From Entamoeba invadens IP1 (taxonomy: Eukaryota; Evosea; Mastigamoebida; Endamoebidae), in contig NW_004191722.1 of assembly GCF_000330505.1 (NCBI RefSeq), positions 131,713-195,712 of the forward strand: a stretch of DNA of 64,000 nucleotides, read 5' to 3'. This document shows positions 61,642-64,000 of this stretch, piece by piece. The position numbers and the translations under genes are program-made. Below the pieces are notes generated by a model. That model was not told where the DNA came from, ran no database searches, and saw only the letters and a program-made list of their open reading frames with translations. Numbering within the stretch: position 1 is the stretch's first letter; the number at the start of each line of letters is the position of its first letter.

Positions 61642-63624
61642 TTACTGTTTCTTCTCTTCAGACTTTTCATTCTCTTCTTTTGGCTTCTCCTCGACGACTA
61701 TTTTCATCAACGAGTCATAAGCGCGCTGCTTCTCTGCTTTTGCAAGGTCGGTGTTTTTCCTCACTATTTCACGGTATCTCTTGATAAGAAGATCCTTCTT
61801 CTCCTTTTTCTCCAATTCGATCTTCTCCTTAAGCTTCTCGTCTTCTTCTTTCATCTTGTTAATGCAGTCCACGAAAGTTTTGTCGACGTCGACCTCAAGA
61901 TCGTCTTTGATCAAGTTCTTTGGTTGTGGGCGCCACAAAAGCCCTCCGAAGTCCTTTTTAAAGCTTTCATATTTCAAAACGCCATAACAGTCGTAGAGCA
62001 AGAACCCATTTTTGGCATGAGGAGAATAGACCGCGGATCGAACAGCCGCGACGTATAATCCGATTGGGTCCCAAGCCAAATAGTTCATATTCTCAATTGG
62101 GACTTTCTTTAAATAGACCATCTTATCTGTGTTATAGAAATACAAGAAAGGTTCTGGTGTTCCGATACCGGAGATAATGAGGAATTGGCCATTTGGCGAA
62201 TATGAAAGTCCTTTGGCTTCGATTTCCTTTGTTTGCATAACAATCTTGATTTCCTTAGTAGTGATGTCGTAGCAATAATATGACGGGAATTGATTGTCTT
62301 GTCCCTTTTTGTTCTTGTGATAGACCAAAGCAGACATTTGGAAGCGAGTTGGGTTGAGTGCAAAGGCCAAAGGACTTGCATTGAGATCGACAGAAGCGAC
62401 AGTGATCTCCTTGTCCAATGAAAAGACGACAAATGTGGTCTTTGTGGGTTTCAAACAGCGAACCACCAATTTCTTACCAGATGGATGCCACATGAATTGT
62501 GCGTCTCTCAAGGAGAAGACAATGTGTTTATATATCACTTCGCCAGTCTCGACGTTGTAAAAGTAGAAAAATGTTTTTGAATTGTTTTTCTGTGCCGCGT
62601 CGTGGTAAGCCACTAATATGTTCTGCTTTGGACTCCACGAAAGTTGGTCAATTTCAGTTTCAAAAGTGACCAACTTGTTCCCAAGTAACTGAAGGACTGG
62701 TGTTGTATAGATTTCAACTGAGCATGGGTCGACCTCAGAGATCCTCGCTAAGTACTTTTCATCGTGTGAAAATTGGACAAGATCTTTCCCAATGGGACTC
62801 AACACTTTTTCTTTTATGATCTTTTCTGTAACGCTCTTCGCAGTCGTCGGTTTGATATCAAAATATTTCACACCTTTAATAAATCGTCTATCCCATACTA
62901 TCACATGTTTCCCGTCTTTCGCATAAGGCGAGTACGTCGCAATGAAAGTGTCATAAGGGGAAATGGTGACATGTGTCATCCCGGGATGAGGAAATTGGAA
63001 TTTCTTCTTGTTATCGGGTTGTTGTACGATGAGTCCTTTATCCGTCACTGCATACAAGAAAGTCCCTGCAGGGGAGAACGCAACATTAGTCGAGCCAAAC
63101 GGCTGTTCTTCTGTCAGTGTTGGCTCAGTCGGAATAGTAGGGTTTTCCCATCCTAGGGTTATACTCTTCCCATACTCGAATAAGGCGAAACACTCGTTCC
63201 CGTTGATATATTTCTCGTCTTTAAGCCACCCCTTAAAGTCGTTCACTTCGATTGGGTTAAAGATCATTGGAGTATACTCGTCGCTTTCCTTTAAAATCGC
63301 GTCGATCTCCTTTTTAGTATAAAACTTGAGTGTATTGTTATTATCAAATTTCAACTCGATGTATCGCGACTTGAATCGCATAGCGGCAGCATCATCTTTG
63401 AAATCAACAAACCCTACTCCTGTGGTCTTGTTTGTGGCTTTGTCTATATAGATCTCTACGTTCGAGGGGTGATCTGAAAGCTCGGCACCGTTCTTTAATA
63501 AGACCATTTTGCGAAAGAACAGCGTCAACTTCGGAACTACATTCGCCCCGACTCCTGTTGGTAAACCATCACAAATAAGGACTGATCCTTGTGTCACAGT
63601 TGGTTGTTGCTTTGCAGCAGACAT
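61642..63624 (-). CDS. Translation initiation factor eIF3 subunit b
   Basis: A 660-residue protein. Residues ~14-105 are the N-terminal RRM (SVLICDGLPTG, VEIYIDKATNKTTGVGFVDFKDDAAA). Residues ~150-580 form a WD40-type beta propeller (STNVAFSPAGTFLYAV, MTHVTISPYDTFIATYSP, GLSYSPNGQFLIISG). The C-terminus has LLWRPQPKNLI and then a charged helix (KMKEEDEKLKEKIELEKKEK), the eIF3i/eIF3g-binding tail. This is eIF3b (Prt1) rather than eIF2A, because of the RRM and the LWRP motif. It is the scaffold of eIF3 on the 40S subunit. The start at 63624 fits the RRM. Confidence 0.92.
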   Translation of the reverse strand: MSAAKQQPTVTQGSVLICDGLPTGVGANVVPKLTLFFRKMVLLKNGAELSDHPSNVEIYIDKATNKTTGVGFVDFKDDAAAMRFKSRYIELKFDNNNTLKFYTKKEIDAILKESDEYTPMIFNPIEVNDFKGWLKDEKYINGNECFALFEYGKSITLGWENPTIPTEPTLTEEQPFGSTNVAFSPAGTFLYAVTDKGLIVQQPDNKKKFQFPHPGMTHVTISPYDTFIATYSPYAKDGKHVIVWDRRFIKGVKYFDIKPTTAKSVTEKIIKEKVLSPIGKDLVQFSHDEKYLARISEVDPCSVEIYTTPVLQLLGNKLVTFETEIDQLSWSPKQNILVAYHDAAQKNNSKTFFYFYNVETGEVIYKHIVFSLRDAQFMWHPSGKKLVVRCLKPTKTTFVVFSLDKEITVASVDLNASPLAFALNPTRFQMSALVYHKNKKGQDNQFPSYYCYDITTKEIKIVMQTKEIEAKGLSYSPNGQFLIISGIGTPEPFLYFYNTDKMVYLKKVPIENMNYLAWDPIGLYVAAVRSAVYSPHAKNGFLLYDCYGVLKYESFKKDFGGLLWRPQPKNLIKDDLEVDVDKTFVDCINKMKEEDEKLKEKIELEKKEKKDLLIKRYREIVRKNTDLAKAEKQRAYDSLMKIVVEEKPKEENEKSEEKKQ

Positions 63625-63823
63625 CGTCTGGGATAACCCTGGTTTCTTTCTTCAATTTGCAGGTTACTATTCATATTAATTAAGTTTATTATAAGTATAG
63701 TTTGTTTCCCATGTCAACTATTTAATATAGTATTTTACTATTTATATTACCAGAATGGACACATTTGATAAAAACGATGAAAGGAACAAAAAGGATTTGA
63801 TAACAAACAAATTAATGGATGAG

Positions 63824-64000
63824 TCAAAAAGGACGTTCGTTTCGATTCATTGCATAATCACGAGCTCTGATTTCTAATGGGGTTGTGTATGAGTATTCGG
63901 GCATACAAGAAATGTTTTGGAACGTACATTGGCCACTTTGAGGTGCTTTGAAGAGCGCTTTCTTACTTCCTTGGTGCTCGAGATCAATAACAATTTTGTC
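63824..64000 (-). CDS. Nup98-like nucleoporin, 3' end only
   Basis: The reading frame enters from the right edge and ends in TGA at 63826-63824, giving the last 58 residues. It contains FKAPQSGQCTFQNISCMPEYSYTTPLEIRARDY, similar to the conserved (I/M)SAMPxYxxKSxEELRxxDY segment of Nup98/Nup145. FG repeats, if any, would be outside. Only the tail is visible, so the call is tentative. Nup98 proteins line the nuclear pore channel. Confidence 0.5.
   Translation of the reverse strand, partial: DKIVIDLEHQGSKKALFKAPQSGQCTFQNISCMPEYSYTTPLEIRARDYAMNRNERPF

Noticed and set aside
61642..63624. eIF2A identity for the WD40 protein
   Set aside because: The N-terminal RRM and the LLWRPQP motif with a charged tail identify eIF3b.

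Overview
This is nuclear DNA of an amoebozoan of the genus Entamoeba. The non-coding DNA is very AT-rich. The introns are tiny and begin with the extended donor GTTTGT, ending mostly in TAG or CAG. The gene set includes a transmembrane kinase with CXXC repeats, F-box-like leucine-rich-repeat proteins, a RhoGEF, a FERM/ubiquitin-like protein and a myotubularin, which is a very Entamoeba-like mix. Long AT-rich spacers, coding DNA clearly richer in GC, and a hAT DNA transposon fit E. invadens or E. moshkovskii better than E. histolytica. That species call is inference.

Layout. 0-9.6 kb: Vps39-like tethering protein (5' cut by the window edge), ankyrin/patatin phospholipase, phosducin-like protein, proteasome subunit Rpn12 with an in-frame intron, an LRR/SPRY protein and an MBOAT acyltransferase. 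10.5-13.3 kb: class III PI3-kinase Vps34 in three exons. 13.9-17.6 kb: a hAT transposon with terminal inverted repeats, a 9-bp direct target repeat and a broken transposase. 18-28.8 kb: DENN-LIM protein, thioredoxin, a myotubularin and a ubiquitin-like/FERM-like protein separated by an assembly gap, an LRR protein, a three-exon RhoGEF and an unrecognised gene with an in-frame TAG. 28.8-30.7 kb: a gene-free stretch with strong inverted repeats. 30.7-42 kb: histone H2A, an acidic low-complexity protein, an importin-alpha-like protein and a large transmembrane kinase. 42-51 kb: beta carbonic anhydrase, a GC-rich hairpin element, PAP2 phosphatase, divergent actin, MFS transporter and two LRR proteins (one with an assembly gap). 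51.2-54.3 kb: a small Cys-rich metallothionein-like protein, a broken gene and a Ser/Thr kinase. 54.3-64 kb: long AT-rich spacers, a coiled-coil basic protein, ribosomal protein eL14, a small two-exon gene, TatD nuclease, a TFIIIC tau95-like protein, eIF3b and the 3' end of a Nup98-like gene.

There are no operons. Neighbours are often convergent with only 20-80 bp between stops. One theme recurs: endolysosomal membrane traffic and phosphoinositide signalling (Vps39, Vps34, myotubularin, DENN, phospholipase, MBOAT, PAP2, RhoGEF). I see no rRNA, tRNA or CRISPR array. Nine introns could be placed by reading frame, and they merge several apparently separate reading frames into single genes. The most unusual items are the Cys-rich protein, the repeated perfect hairpin at 29.4 kb with its relative at 43.2 kb, and the dated-looking hAT insertion.
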